Positions 1 through 6,601 of a stretch of 33,414 nt of DNA are shown one piece after another. Below the pieces are notes generated by a model. It searched no databases, had not been told where the DNA came from, and worked only from the letters and a program-made list of their open reading frames with translations. The stretch is from IMG/VR virus record IMGVR_UViG_3300033553_000794, positions 1-33,414 of that record. One strand, given 5' to 3'. Every line of letters begins with the position of its first letter. Positions within the stretch are counted from its first letter, which is position 1. The DNA is from a virus. The position numbers and the translations under genes were made by a program.

Positions 1-1017
1 TTATAATTTAACACTGTGTAAACCGCCGCCGCCGTATTTGGCCATTTCCCGCTTCAGGGCCTCGGCTGCCAGGCGGGAGTAAAGCTCGGTGACCTGGCTG
101 GTGGAGTGGCCCATGATCTGTTGCAGGCTGCGCAGGCCCATGCCGGCTTCGGTACAGTGGACCCCGAAGGCGTGGCGGAGCAGATGCGGGTGGATGTGGC
201 GGGTGATCCCGGCCCGTTTGCAGGCGGCCTCGATGCTGGCCCGCAGGTCGAAGCGTTTGGCCTGGCCGGTATCCCAGAGGCGTCCGCCTGGAACCTCGCT
301 CAGCCGGCGGATCAGGTAAGGCAGCAGGTCGGCGGCGATCGGGATCACCCTTTCTTTATTGCCCTTGCCGGTGACGATCATCACGCCCATGGCCAGGCTC
401 ACCCGCTCCACGGTCAGGCCGACCGCCTCACCCACTCGCATCCCCCCGAAATAGAGACAGGCCACCAGCCCGCACCGGGGCCAGATCATGGCCGCGATCA
501 GCGCCAGCACCTCCGCCCTGGTCGGGACATCCGGCAGCGGGGCGCGGGTCATCTTATTGGGGAACCGTTCCACCTTGACCGGCTGGCAGAACCCCTGCTT
601 GTGCGCCCAGCGGCAAAATCCGGACAGGCAGGCCAGCTCCTTGTTGATCGTGGTCGGCTTGACGCCGTCCTCCAGCCGCCGGGCCTTGTATTTATCCACC
701 ATGGTGGCCGCGATGGCGGTGAACTGATAGCGCCCGAAAAAGCCGAGGATATGCTGCAGGCTCCGGGCCGTGCGTTCCGCCCCGCTTTGCAGATGTGACA
801 GCCGGTACCAGGCCATATAATCCGGAGCGGCCTCCTCCAGCCGCGGGAAGGCCGACAGCGGCGTCGTGCGGTTCTGCCGGCGCAACTCGGCCTCCAGCAG
901 CAGCGCCTCCTCCTGCGTCCCCTCAAAAGGGACCCGTACCTGCCTACCCTTGCGCCCGTCAGGACGATAGGCGATATACCAGACGCCGGGCTTTTTGGGG
1001 TAGGGGTGGACACTCAT
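1..1017 (-). CDS. int: Phage tyrosine recombinase (integrase)
   Basis: A complete 338-residue site-specific recombinase that would integrate and excise the prophage through strand exchange at att sites. The N-terminal part (about 1-50) resembles an arm-binding region, residues about 60-145 a SAM-like core-binding domain, and 165-325 the catalytic domain. All catalytic residues are visible: R194 in GGMRVGEA, K218 in TGKGNKE, H278 and R281 in HPHLLRH, H304 in MGHS and the nucleophile Y313 in ELYSR. It is the last gene of the leftward operon, 15 bp after the lipoprotein gene. No clear ribosome binding site precedes its ATG, so translation may depend on the upstream gene. The stop codon is the first three bases of the window, so attP/attL, usually beside int, cannot be examined. 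Family assignment is secure. Confidence 0.96.
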   Translation of the reverse strand: MSVHPYPKKPGVWYIAYRPDGRKGRQVRVPFEGTQEEALLLEAELRRQNRTTPLSAFPRLEEAAPDYMAWYRLSHLQSGAERTARSLQHILGFFGRYQFTAIAATMVDKYKARRLEDGVKPTTINKELACLSGFCRWAHKQGFCQPVKVERFPNKMTRAPLPDVPTRAEVLALIAAMIWPRCGLVACLYFGGMRVGEAVGLTVERVSLAMGVMIVTGKGNKERVIPIAADLLPYLIRRLSEVPGGRLWDTGQAKRFDLRASIEAACKRAGITRHIHPHLLRHAFGVHCTEAGMGLRSLQQIMGHSTSQVTELYSRLAAEALKREMAKYGGGGLHSVKL

Positions 1018-1032
1018 GGGATTACAAGTAGC

Positions 1033-1416
1033 TTACTCGGAAATCATAATATTATAACAAGGCCCTGGGCCTAATTCGATAAGCGCCCCGGCCGCCGTTA
1101 TGCCGACACAGTGAGAGCTGACGCCGGCATAACCTCCATAGGAATTTTTCGCGTTATAAGAATAGACCACGCCCCAGATGTCATGCTGACCATCGTCGGA
1201 TTGGACCCGTTTTTTTACTATTTTTTCTATTTCGAACTGCTTCATACTGTCGGGATCCTTCAATTGTGATCGAGCCCACTCTTTCACCTCTTCTATTTTC
1301 GCGGCGGACGGCTCTTCCTCGACCTGGCTTAAGAGCGTCGTCGGTCTGGGGGCGGCGCACCCTGTCAGCAGGATAAGGAGTAAGGCCGCTGTGAAAAATA
1401 CTTTTTTTAAGTTCAT
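1033..1416 (-). CDS. Small lipoprotein of unknown function
   Basis: A 127-residue protein with a lysine-containing start, a hydrophobic stretch (residues 6-17) and a lipobox LTGC that places the lipidated cysteine at residue 20, so it should be an exported, membrane-anchored lipoprotein. The mature part contains a DPDSMKQF segment and a NAKNSYGGYAG segment. I recall similar segments in small lipoproteins of unknown function in phages and bacteria. An AGGAGAG ribosome binding site lies 7 nt before the ATG. It sits in the leftward operon expressed with the repressor, 4 bp after the nuclease-like gene. Lipoproteins in that position are often lysogenic conversion or superinfection exclusion genes, but here that role is only inferred from location. 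Confidence 0.8.
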   Translation of the reverse strand: MNLKKVFFTAALLLILLTGCAAPRPTTLLSQVEEEPSAAKIEEVKEWARSQLKDPDSMKQFEIEKIVKKRVQSDDGQHDIWGVVYSYNAKNSYGGYAGVSSHCVGITAAGALIELGPGPCYNIMISE

Positions 1417-1420
1417 GATG

Positions 1421-2488
1421 TTACTCTCCTGTTAAAGTGCTCATCGCCGCCTTGATCTGCTCGGAAAAGCCGTAAATACCGTTGAGGTCGGCAAGCGGAT
1501 GCCTTAGCTCTTTTTTATCCGCTCCCATAAAGCCGATATATTTCTGCGAAACGGCATTAAAATGCAGTCGACAGATTATTTTTCGGTTGCTGTCATCAAG
1601 CAGGATGGCCAGATACGACTGCGTATCCCGGTAATAAATTCTTGACACGTCGACCACCTGGCGCAGTATCGCCCGGATAATATAAAAAGCCTCCATTTCA
1701 TCCTGGGTGGTCACTATTTTTGTTTCCACCACGCTTTTTGGCTCTTCTGCCGGTTCAACGGCGGCCTCCGGAGTCTTAGCCACCAGGGCGGTCTTCAAGC
1801 GGGCGTTAATGTGATCATTGATGAGAGAAACAAAGGCCTGCTTGATGATTGGGCCGAACTGCTCAACTACCTGCTGGGTTTTTAAGCCGGCATAAACCTC
1901 GGAGATAATCGGCCTGGTGAATTCCGGGGTCGGGCTGACGAGCTGACTCTCAAGATAGGCTTTGATCTCTCTGGTGTATTTTAAATTATTGGCCGTCGAC
2001 AGCATCTGGTCGAGCTCAAAGGAGGACTTGGTCAGTTTCTTCAGCTCGGGGATAATTTCTTCGTTGATGTCCAGCAGATTTATTTCCATGAACGGCTTTT
2101 TGTCCATGATGTTTTTATCTTCCAGATCGGAAAAAAACTGATAGGTCGAGCCGTTGGTGAGGACGCCGATCCGCGCCTCGGTAACATGAAAATAACGCCT
2201 TAGCTGGGAGGCATGCACAGTATCGAGATCAGCTGTGCAGCACTTGCATTCGAAGAGCAGCGTCGGTTTGCCGTCGGTCATGATGGCGTAATCGATTTTT
2301 TCGCCCTTTTTACTGCCGACATCGGCGGTAAACTCCGGTACCACCTCGGTTGGATCAAAGACGTCATAGCCCAGGGCCTGGATGAACGGCATGACAAAAG
2401 CGGTTTTGGTGGCCTCTTCAGTCTGGATATGTCCTATCTGCTTGCTCATGCGGGTCGCCAATGCTCGCAATAAATCTATGAAATCCAT
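1421..2488 (-). CDS. HsdR N-terminal-like PD-(D/E)xK protein
   Basis: The 355-residue protein starts at the internal ATG (2488), where GGAG stands 6 nt upstream; the longer frame would overlap the preceding gene. The N-terminal region, with TEEATKTAFVMPFIQALGYD followed by PEF, resembles the type I restriction enzyme R-subunit N-terminal fold (COG4748-like). A PD-(D/E)xK nuclease core can be read as D66 in KIDYA and E80-x-K82 in FECKC. The C-terminal half has no recognised domain, and no helicase motor is seen, so this is not a whole HsdR. Such stand-alone proteins are frequent in prophages and their function is unsettled. Its place in the repressor operon makes expression during lysogeny likely and fits an anti-phage or exclusion role, which is inference. 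Confidence 0.8.
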   Translation of the reverse strand: MDFIDLLRALATRMSKQIGHIQTEEATKTAFVMPFIQALGYDVFDPTEVVPEFTADVGSKKGEKIDYAIMTDGKPTLLFECKCCTADLDTVHASQLRRYFHVTEARIGVLTNGSTYQFFSDLEDKNIMDKKPFMEINLLDINEEIIPELKKLTKSSFELDQMLSTANNLKYTREIKAYLESQLVSPTPEFTRPIISEVYAGLKTQQVVEQFGPIIKQAFVSLINDHINARLKTALVAKTPEAAVEPAEEPKSVVETKIVTTQDEMEAFYIIRAILRQVVDVSRIYYRDTQSYLAILLDDSNRKIICRLHFNAVSQKYIGFMGADKKELRHPLADLNGIYGFSEQIKAAMSTLTGE

Positions 2489-2541
2489 GCTGTTCTCCGT
2501 TTTTGGTCTTCCATGGTTGATTGGTAACTTTCGCCGGCCAT

Positions 2542-2877
2542 TTACCGGGCTATTATCCAACTGGCTATTTTTGCATATTCATAATCGCTTACCGAGATAG
2601 AATCGGTGAGTGTCGAGGTGGTGCCGGTGGGGATGGTGCCGGTCAGGTGTTTTATCTTCATGGTGGAGCCGCTTTTGTCGACGGCCTCCAGAATGATCAG
2701 AACGCGGGGGCTGTCGCTATTGTTGGTGACATCGGCGCTCAGGTTCACCCAGGTGTTGCCTTGCTCTTTTTTGGCCGCACTAGCGGTAATGCCTGAGACT
2801 TCAAGCTCTCCGGCCAGGCCGCTGCCGGCAGTCAGTGATAAAACACATATCAAAATGATGGGCAGTAATTTTTTCAT
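2542..2877 (-). CDS. Small exported protein with a beta-sandwich-like domain
   Basis: A 111-residue protein with a typical Sec signal peptide: MKKLL start, hydrophobic core to about residue 17 and a GLA cleavage site near residue 22. The mature part, with VNLSADVTNNSDSPR and ILEAVDKSG, resembles the short FxLYD/DUF3426-like immunoglobulin-type domains of envelope proteins; this is a motif impression only. There is no lipobox cysteine, so it should be periplasmic or secreted. An AGGAG ribosome binding site lies 8 nt before the ATG. It belongs to the leftward lysogeny operon, between an unknown gene and the nuclease-like gene, and with the downstream lipoprotein forms a pair of envelope proteins made by the lysogen. 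Confidence 0.72.
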   Translation of the reverse strand: MKKLLPIILICVLSLTAGSGLAGELEVSGITASAAKKEQGNTWVNLSADVTNNSDSPRVLIILEAVDKSGSTMKIKHLTGTIPTGTTSTLTDSISVSDYEYAKIASWIIAR

Positions 2878-2930
2878 GAATAGACTCCTGTAAAATTTAG
2901 TTTGCAGCTGCCGTTAGTGGTTCTGTCATT

Positions 2931-3452
2931 TCAATCGTTTAAGTCATTCCTTCGCTGCAGTAGGTTTGTGGCGGTCGTTTCGTTTAATTGATAAAAAATG
3001 CCGGTTTTAAGCAGCCCAACGAATTCGCCCTGGGTGCAATCATAAACTGTATCCCGAAGCATTTTGCTTGTTCCGTTCTCTTTTTTAAACAGCTGGAATT
3101 TCACCAGCCCGGCAATATTTAAACTGGCCGGGGCGGCAGCAATAACCTGTAGGCATATTTTTTCATAAGTAGCAGTATTATCACTGGTTAAACAGGCCGC
3201 CTGGTTGCCATAAATGATATCCCCTTCGGAGAAGGAATAATATTTGCCTTGAGTCCATGTTTTTACTTTTTCCTTAGTGCCTTTTTTAACAACTTCAGTG
3301 AATCTTATATCTAAGGTTTCTTTAAAGGCATCATGCACGGCAAACAGCCAGCCAATTGCAAATTCCGGCTGGTTTGGGTCGGTTCGTGGCGGGAATTCAG
3401 CAACTAACTTTCTTGATCTGACAGCTCTTTTTGGCTTATTATTTTCGGGCAT
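2931..3452 (-). CDS. Unknown protein next to the repressor
   Basis: A 173-residue cytoplasmic-type protein with no signal peptide or membrane segment that I cannot assign. The ATG at 3452 (MPENNKPK) is preferred over an in-frame GTG two codons upstream. No clear ribosome binding site is seen, but the start is only 15 nt from the repressor stop, so the two genes are probably co-translated. The first 20 residues are basic (KPKRAVRSRK). The remainder contains repeated beta-strand-like stretches, for example GKYYSFSEGDIIYG and LVKFQLFKK. Genes directly behind a phage repressor often modulate it or exclude other phages; nothing in the sequence decides this. Confidence 0.68.
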   Translation of the reverse strand: MPENNKPKRAVRSRKLVAEFPPRTDPNQPEFAIGWLFAVHDAFKETLDIRFTEVVKKGTKEKVKTWTQGKYYSFSEGDIIYGNQAACLTSDNTATYEKICLQVIAAAPASLNIAGLVKFQLFKKENGTSKMLRDTVYDCTQGEFVGLLKTGIFYQLNETTATNLLQRRNDLND

Positions 3453-3467
3453 AATCACATTAATGTT

Positions 3468-4100
3468 TTAGTCGCCGTTGACCGATTTCGTAGATAAGTA
3501 CTTATCCTGATGATTTTGTTCCCTTCTTTTTTTTAGCTTTTCCTCGAGCTCTGCCGCCTTTTCATATTTCCAGTACCGATAATCCGGGTTCTGCATCAAA
3601 AAATCTTTGTCCATTTTCTGAAGAAACTCTTGGATCATAGTGGGATCGCCTTCATAGGCCTCCAGTAAAAAGTCAAAGACATGATCGAACTTTGTCTGGA
3701 TGTCACGATATTTGGCCCGCTGATCGGGGGCGATCGTTTGTTCTACTTCCTTTGATTGCAACTGCTGCTCATTATCCCAGCCAGCGGCTACCGACTTGGT
3801 GACCGGGTTTCTCCCGTAAGTGCGAACCAACTTTTCTTCCGGAGTTTCCGGCTTGGGTTCGGCGACCATAGGGCCGACTCCAGATTCAAGCCACTCTCGG
3901 TTTATCCGATAAGCGGTTGTTATTTCGGAAATAACCGCACCAGAGGGATTGGCTTTACCTTTTTCTATATCTGATATGTAACCACCTGAAACACTTAACT
4001 TTTCTGCAAATTCTTTTTGTGTCAACCTTACGGATAAGCGAAGAGTTTTTAAACGATATCCTAATGTATTTTCATCTGTACCGATTTTTTCGGTTGACAT
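3468..4100 (-). CDS. cI-like phage repressor, XRE family
   Basis: A 210-residue transcriptional repressor. Residues about 14-70 form a helix-turn-helix domain of the XRE/Cro-cI family, with LTQKEFAEKLSVSGGYISDIE giving the two DNA-contacting helices, followed by a YRINREWLESGVGPM segment typical of phage repressors. The C-terminal 110 residues are charged and helical, and no S24 (LexA-like) autoprotease motif is visible, so induction may not rely on RecA-stimulated self-cleavage. The gene heads the leftward lysogeny operon and diverges from the Cro-like gene with only 24 bp between start codons. A GGAG lies 10 nt before its ATG. A perfect TATAAT on the minus strand (4116-4121) has a poor -35, as expected of an activated maintenance promoter. 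Confidence 0.88.
   Translation of the reverse strand: MSTEKIGTDENTLGYRLKTLRLSVRLTQKEFAEKLSVSGGYISDIEKGKANPSGAVISEITTAYRINREWLESGVGPMVAEPKPETPEEKLVRTYGRNPVTKSVAAGWDNEQQLQSKEVEQTIAPDQRAKYRDIQTKFDHVFDFLLEAYEGDPTMIQEFLQKMDKDFLMQNPDYRYWKYEKAAELEEKLKKRREQNHQDKYLSTKSVNGD
3919..3935. promoter_or_regulatory. Perfect 17-bp palindrome inside the repressor gene
   Basis: Two 8-bp arms, GTTATTTC and GAAATAAC, are separated by one base. The odd length and single-base centre resemble cI-type operators. It lies inside the repressor coding sequence, about 165 bp from its start, so it could be an auxiliary operator or a codon coincidence. I do not see a full second copy in the switch region. Confidence 0.25.
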
Positions 4101-4123
4101 AATAGGTTACTCCGAATTATAAG
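4094..4123 (+). promoter_or_regulatory. Rightward early (pR-like) promoter
   Basis: A perfect -35 TTGACA (4094-4099) is followed, after 18 bp, by TATAAG (4118-4123), a five-of-six match to the sigma-70 -10. The -35 overlaps the repressor start codon on the other strand. The predicted transcription start is at about 4130, right at the second in-frame ATG of the Cro-like gene (4131), which would give a leaderless message. Confidence 0.6.
4116..4121 (-). promoter_or_regulatory. Putative -10 of the repressor promoter
   Basis: The minus strand reads TATAAT here, an exact consensus -10. The 16-18 bp spaced -35 candidates are poor. The element overlaps the -10 of the rightward promoter base for base, so only one promoter could be occupied at a time. 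Transcription from it would begin near 4109, leaving a leader of about 9 nt that lacks the GGAG at 4110-4113. Confidence 0.35.
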
Positions 4124-4124
4124 C

Positions 4125-4346
4125 ATGACTATGAAAGTTACAGATATAAAACAAAAGCTCAAAGAGCACAACGTCACCATGGTCGGGATTGCCAAAAGCC
4201 TTGGCATAACCCATACGGCTGTCTGCCTGGTCATCAAAGGCACCAGCAAATCAGCCAGGGTCAGCCAGGCCATTTCGGACGCCATTGGTGTGCCGGTCTC
4301 CGAGATCTGGCCGGAACCAGCAACCGAGGACCAATCAGCGGCATAA
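4125..4346 (+). CDS. Cro/Ner-like early regulator
   Basis: A 73-residue helix-turn-helix protein and the first gene of the rightward operon. Residues about 5-65 read as a complete DNA-binding domain: IKQKLKEHNVTMVGIAKSLG is followed by ITHTAVCLVIKG as recognition helix, then SARVSQAISDAIGVPVSEIWP, which matches the Nlp/Ner-like small regulators of phages. It is expected to repress the lysogeny promoter and tune early transcription. Two starts are possible, 4125 and 4131. Neither has a convincing ribosome binding site, and the promoter position favours leaderless translation from 4131. The divergent arrangement with the repressor is the classic immunity switch. Confidence 0.85.
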   Translation: MTMKVTDIKQKLKEHNVTMVGIAKSLGITHTAVCLVIKGTSKSARVSQAISDAIGVPVSEIWPEPATEDQSAA

Positions 4347-4611
4347 CGTCCTCTTTTAGTTCAAATAAGTAACAAATTACGGCGGACTCTACAGTAACCG
4401 TCGCAGAGCATAAAGCGCAAAACGCAGCTGTCCGGCGCAATCTACCGGGCTCAACCAGTACAAACAAGAATGCCCCCGCTCCTGTCGGCGGAATAGTCCG
4501 CTGGAATAGGATGATCAACAGGTTGGCGCCTAGTCGATATCTTTAACAGGATGCGGGGACATAATCAACATTTTCCCATTTTAACAATAGCGGGAAACGG
4601 GGAGCGGGTAA
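4347..4611. other. Gene-free stretch after the Cro-like gene
   Basis: About 265 bp with no plausible gene on either strand. A 5-bp hairpin (GCGGA, loop ATAG, TCCGC) lies at 4488-4501 without a T-run, so I do not call a terminator. An AT-rich patch at 4558-4592 could hold a promoter, but no good -35/-10 pair is visible. Confidence 0.4.
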
Positions 4612-5079
4612 ATGCCGGAACGTCGACAGAAAATGCAGTCTTGGCAGATTTTTCATTTTGCGCGCAAGCACCTGGGCGCGTCTACACTTTATGCGTTGTT
4701 CGGTAAAAAGAACGCGCGGGCTATTGATTACTGGTCGCAGGATCCTGACTACACCGATAAGCCGGAGGGGGCCTATGATCCGATTCGCGGCCTCAAGAAC
4801 CTGCTGGACAAGCTGGACGACATGAGCCATTGCGGCGTCGTGCGGGCTACCATTGCTTATCTGCTGTCGGGGACATCGATGTCCTGCGGCGAGCCGGAGC
4901 TGATCGAGCCGCTGCCGACTATCGAGCAGGAGCAGCTGGCCGACTACCGCGCCCTGGGGGCGATGCAGCTCGGCATTGAAGATGGTCTTTGTGTGCAGCA
5001 GGTCGAGAACCTTAAGGACGCCGCCATTGCGGAGATCGAGCGCACCGTGGCGAAATATCGTGAAGACTTCCATAAATAA
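4612..5079 (+). CDS. Putative early regulatory protein, unassigned
   Basis: A 155-residue cytoplasmic protein. The N-terminal half (about 8-60) contains FARKHLGASTLYALFGKK followed by ARAIDYWSQDPDY, a pattern I associate with small phage DNA-binding proteins in which a helix-turn-helix precedes a tryptophan-containing turn. The middle (GLKNLLDKLDDMSHCGVVRATIAYLLSG) and the end (LCVQQVENLKDAAIAEIERTVAKYRE) look helical, the latter possibly a short coiled coil. GGGGAGCGGG before the ATG may be its ribosome binding site. It holds the position of cII-type regulators in temperate phages, but I cannot show homology. Confidence 0.7.
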   Translation: MPERRQKMQSWQIFHFARKHLGASTLYALFGKKNARAIDYWSQDPDYTDKPEGAYDPIRGLKNLLDKLDDMSHCGVVRATIAYLLSGTSMSCGEPELIEPLPTIEQEQLADYRALGAMQLGIEDGLCVQQVENLKDAAIAEIERTVAKYREDFHK

Positions 5080-5080
5080 G

Positions 5081-5230
5081 GTGGTGGCTGATGCCGTCGG
5101 TCAGGGTTGTCTGGTGTTAGATCCGGACAAGAGGCGGGCTCCCGAGCTGATCTTTTTGACCGATGACCTCGTGCTTCTGGATCCGGCTCGGGCCGCCTTG
5201 AAGACATTCCAAAATGATGAACCGGCATGA
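5081..5230 (+). CDS. Small protein, GTG start, unknown
   Basis: A 49-residue frame starting at GTG 5081 (or GTG 5084), directly after the preceding stop. Its TGA overlaps the next ATG as ATGA, the junction style used throughout this operon, which supports real translation. The product reads VADAVGQGCLVLDPDKRRAP then ELIFLTDDLVLLDPARAAL, a compact acidic beta-like peptide. An upstream ATG in this frame lies inside the previous gene and gives an arginine-rich shadow, so it was not chosen. Function unknown. Confidence 0.42.
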   Translation: MVADAVGQGCLVLDPDKRRAPELIFLTDDLVLLDPARAALKTFQNDEPA

Positions 5231-5424
5231 ATCTTAGCCCCGCCGAAATAGACGCCATTGCCGAGGCCGTGGTGGCCAAGCTGCAGGCGGCAGAGAGACG
5301 GCCGGTGAGCACGGTGGCGGCAGAGATCAATGCGGTGCGGTTGGCCGGCGGCGATCTGGCCCAGCATTACCGCGATAAGTTTGCAGCATCCAAAACCAAG
5401 GCCGGTAAGGCCGCCAGGAGATAG
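5227..5424 (+). CDS. Small basic protein, unknown
   Basis: A 65-residue protein starting in a 4-bp overlap with the upstream frame. It opens with a helical stretch, LSPAEIDAIAEAVVAKLQAA, and ends in a basic tail (FAASKTKAGKAARR) that could bind nucleic acid. No motif identifies it. It belongs to a chain of coupled small early genes. Confidence 0.6.
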   Translation: MNLSPAEIDAIAEAVVAKLQAAERRPVSTVAAEINAVRLAGGDLAQHYRDKFAASKTKAGKAARR

Positions 5425-5483
5425 AGCCGCTAGCCTATCTCAAGAGCAAATTCAGAGCCGCATCAGGCGGGCAGGAGGAAGGT

Positions 5484-5777
5484 ATGAATAATGGTATATG
5501 GATTGAAAAACGGCCCCGGCGCGGAGCAGTGCGACGCTGGTGGCAGAACTACAAAGGGCAGATGCTGGCTACTGTTTTCGCAGTTGTTGTCGTCTGCTGG
5601 CTCACGATGTTAACCATGATCACCCTGGGAGAGTATCCGTCCGGCCCTGTTGCGGAGCTCTCCACCCTCCACCGAGACCGCCTCACGTCTCCCTCCTCCT
5701 GTTCCACCGGCCATGATCCCTACACGATAGCAAGCAGGGCGGATCATGGCCACCTGGTGGGAGGTGCCGCGCAATGA
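5484..5777 (+). CDS. Small single-pass membrane protein
   Basis: A 97-residue protein with a strong ribosome binding site (AGGAGGAAGGT) directly before its ATG. A basic N-terminus (KRPRRGAVRRWW) precedes one hydrophobic segment at about residues 29-48, which predicts an N-in membrane protein. The C-terminal 45 residues are low-complexity and rich in Ser, Thr and Gly. It ends VGGAAQ, and its TGA overlaps the next ATG. Early-region membrane peptides of phages often act on host membrane or cell-division targets; this is only a general possibility here. Confidence 0.62.
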   Translation: MNNGIWIEKRPRRGAVRRWWQNYKGQMLATVFAVVVVCWLTMLTMITLGEYPSGPVAELSTLHRDRLTSPSSCSTGHDPYTIASRADHGHLVGGAAQ

Positions 5778-5779
5778 TA
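5760..5779 (+). repeat. 20-bp direct repeat, copy 1
   Basis: ggaggtgccgcgcaatgata occurs here and, identical, at 5924-5943. In both places it encodes the last residues GAAQ and stop of one gene, supplies the GGAGG ribosome binding site, and carries the overlapping ATG ATA start of the next. Confidence 0.85.
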
Positions 5780-5941
5780 GGCCTGGATAAAACAATAATA
5801 AAGGCGGTACGTACGGCCCGCTATATGGACCTTGACGACCTGGTAGTAATGCTGGCGGTGGTGGCCCTCGTGGTGGCTATAGTCCTCAGTCTTATGTCTG
5901 CGGCCGGCGATTGGCTGGCCGTCGGAGGTGCCGCGCAATGA
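5774..5941 (+). CDS. Short membrane peptide, 55 residues
   Basis: The ATG overlaps the previous stop (ATGA) and has GGAGGTG 8 nt upstream. The protein begins MIGLDKTIIKAVRTARYMDL and then has one strongly hydrophobic helix (about residues 22-43, rich in Val, Ala and Leu), followed by GDWLAVGGAAQ. The end matches the end of the preceding membrane protein in both protein and DNA. The two may derive from duplication of a C-terminal segment or of a coupling cassette. A holin or anti-host membrane role cannot be judged. Confidence 0.58.
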   Translation: MIGLDKTIIKAVRTARYMDLDDLVVMLAVVALVVAIVLSLMSAAGDWLAVGGAAQ

Positions 5942-5943
5942 TA
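5924..5943 (+). repeat. 20-bp direct repeat, copy 2
   Basis: Identical to 5760-5779 and in the same functional position: end of one frame, ribosome binding site and start of the next. Confidence 0.85.
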
Positions 5944-6180
5944 AAGATAAACCCGGACCAGGCCCGCCAGATAGCTGCCGACCTGGCTGCTACCGCCATT
6001 GATGATGGCCGTATTTTTTGCCGAAGGCATCTCGATCCCGTAGTTGATCCAGCTCTCCTTTGCATCGGCCATATACCCGCCCAACCGATTGACGAGGCCG
6101 CTCTGCTCGACAGATTCTCGCATCTAGTGTTCCCGCTGAAATACCGGGCCGCTGTCAATAGTGGCCCCAAGTCTTATTGA
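5938..6180 (+). CDS. Unknown 80-residue protein
   Basis: It starts at the ATG contained in the second 20-bp repeat, coupled to the membrane peptide by a 4-bp overlap; the in-frame start further upstream was rejected because it adds arginine-rich shadow sequence. The product opens MIKINPDQARQIAADLAATA, has paired cysteines spaced by 14 residues (C28 and C42) and ends in a basic tail. No family is recognised. Confidence 0.58.
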   Translation: MIKINPDQARQIAADLAATAIDDGRIFCRRHLDPVVDPALLCIGHIPAQPIDEAALLDRFSHLVFPLKYRAAVNSGPKSY

Positions 6181-6601
6181 TCATGATGAGACTACTGCCT
6201 AGCCCTACGCTTCCCGCCGGTTGCGGCCTGGTGCCTTGCCACGCCTTAACCGGCTCGCCATTGATCCGCACCGCCCTGGTGCGAGACCTTGCTTCCCCTG
6301 CCGTGGTAACCCTGAGGGGCCGCGTCGGTTGCCGCCCTTCCCCCCTTCCCCCCGGAGGAATCCTCCCACAGGCTACCAAACCCTACCAGACCAGCAACCT
6401 CACCAATCAGCCCTCAAATAATCGCGGGTCCTTTCCAGCCTTAGGACTCCTAACGGGTCCGCCGAGCCCTTGGTTTGGCTCGATGTGGATTTTTAATTTT
6501 GGTGGCAAGTTGGCAACTTTGGCAAATTCACCGGCCCTTAATTTTTGGGCCAGCATTTTTTGGATTGGCTTTTCTATTATCAATATTTTTGATGGCATGA
6601 A
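6181..6601. other. Region before the helicase gene, doubtful coding
   Basis: About 420 bp without a convincing gene. A frame from 6183 to 6605 stays open and overlaps the helicase start as ATGA, but its product is proline-, serine- and leucine-rich and unlike its neighbours. Its last 40 codons (from ATG 6483) would encode a hydrophobic peptide. Because the helicase lacks a ribosome binding site, some translation through this frame is possible. The stretch also has a pyrimidine tract (6336-6353), a GGAGGA/TCCTCC hairpin (6354-6366), three TGGCAA motifs and an AT-rich end. Confidence 0.4.
6503..6525 (+). repeat. Three TGGCAA motifs, possible iterons
   Basis: TGGCAA occurs at 6503, 6511 and 6520, spacing 8 and 9 bp. 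The middle copy lies in a perfect palindrome, AAGTTG-G-CAACTT (6507-6519). An AT-rich stretch follows up to the helicase gene. It could be a protein-binding site for replication or early control. Confidence 0.35.

Noticed and set aside
1-60. Attachment site next to the integrase gene
   Set aside because: The window starts at the integrase stop codon, so no second copy of a core sequence can be compared.
4488-4501. Terminator after the Cro-like gene
   Set aside because: The stem has only 5 bp and no T-run follows.
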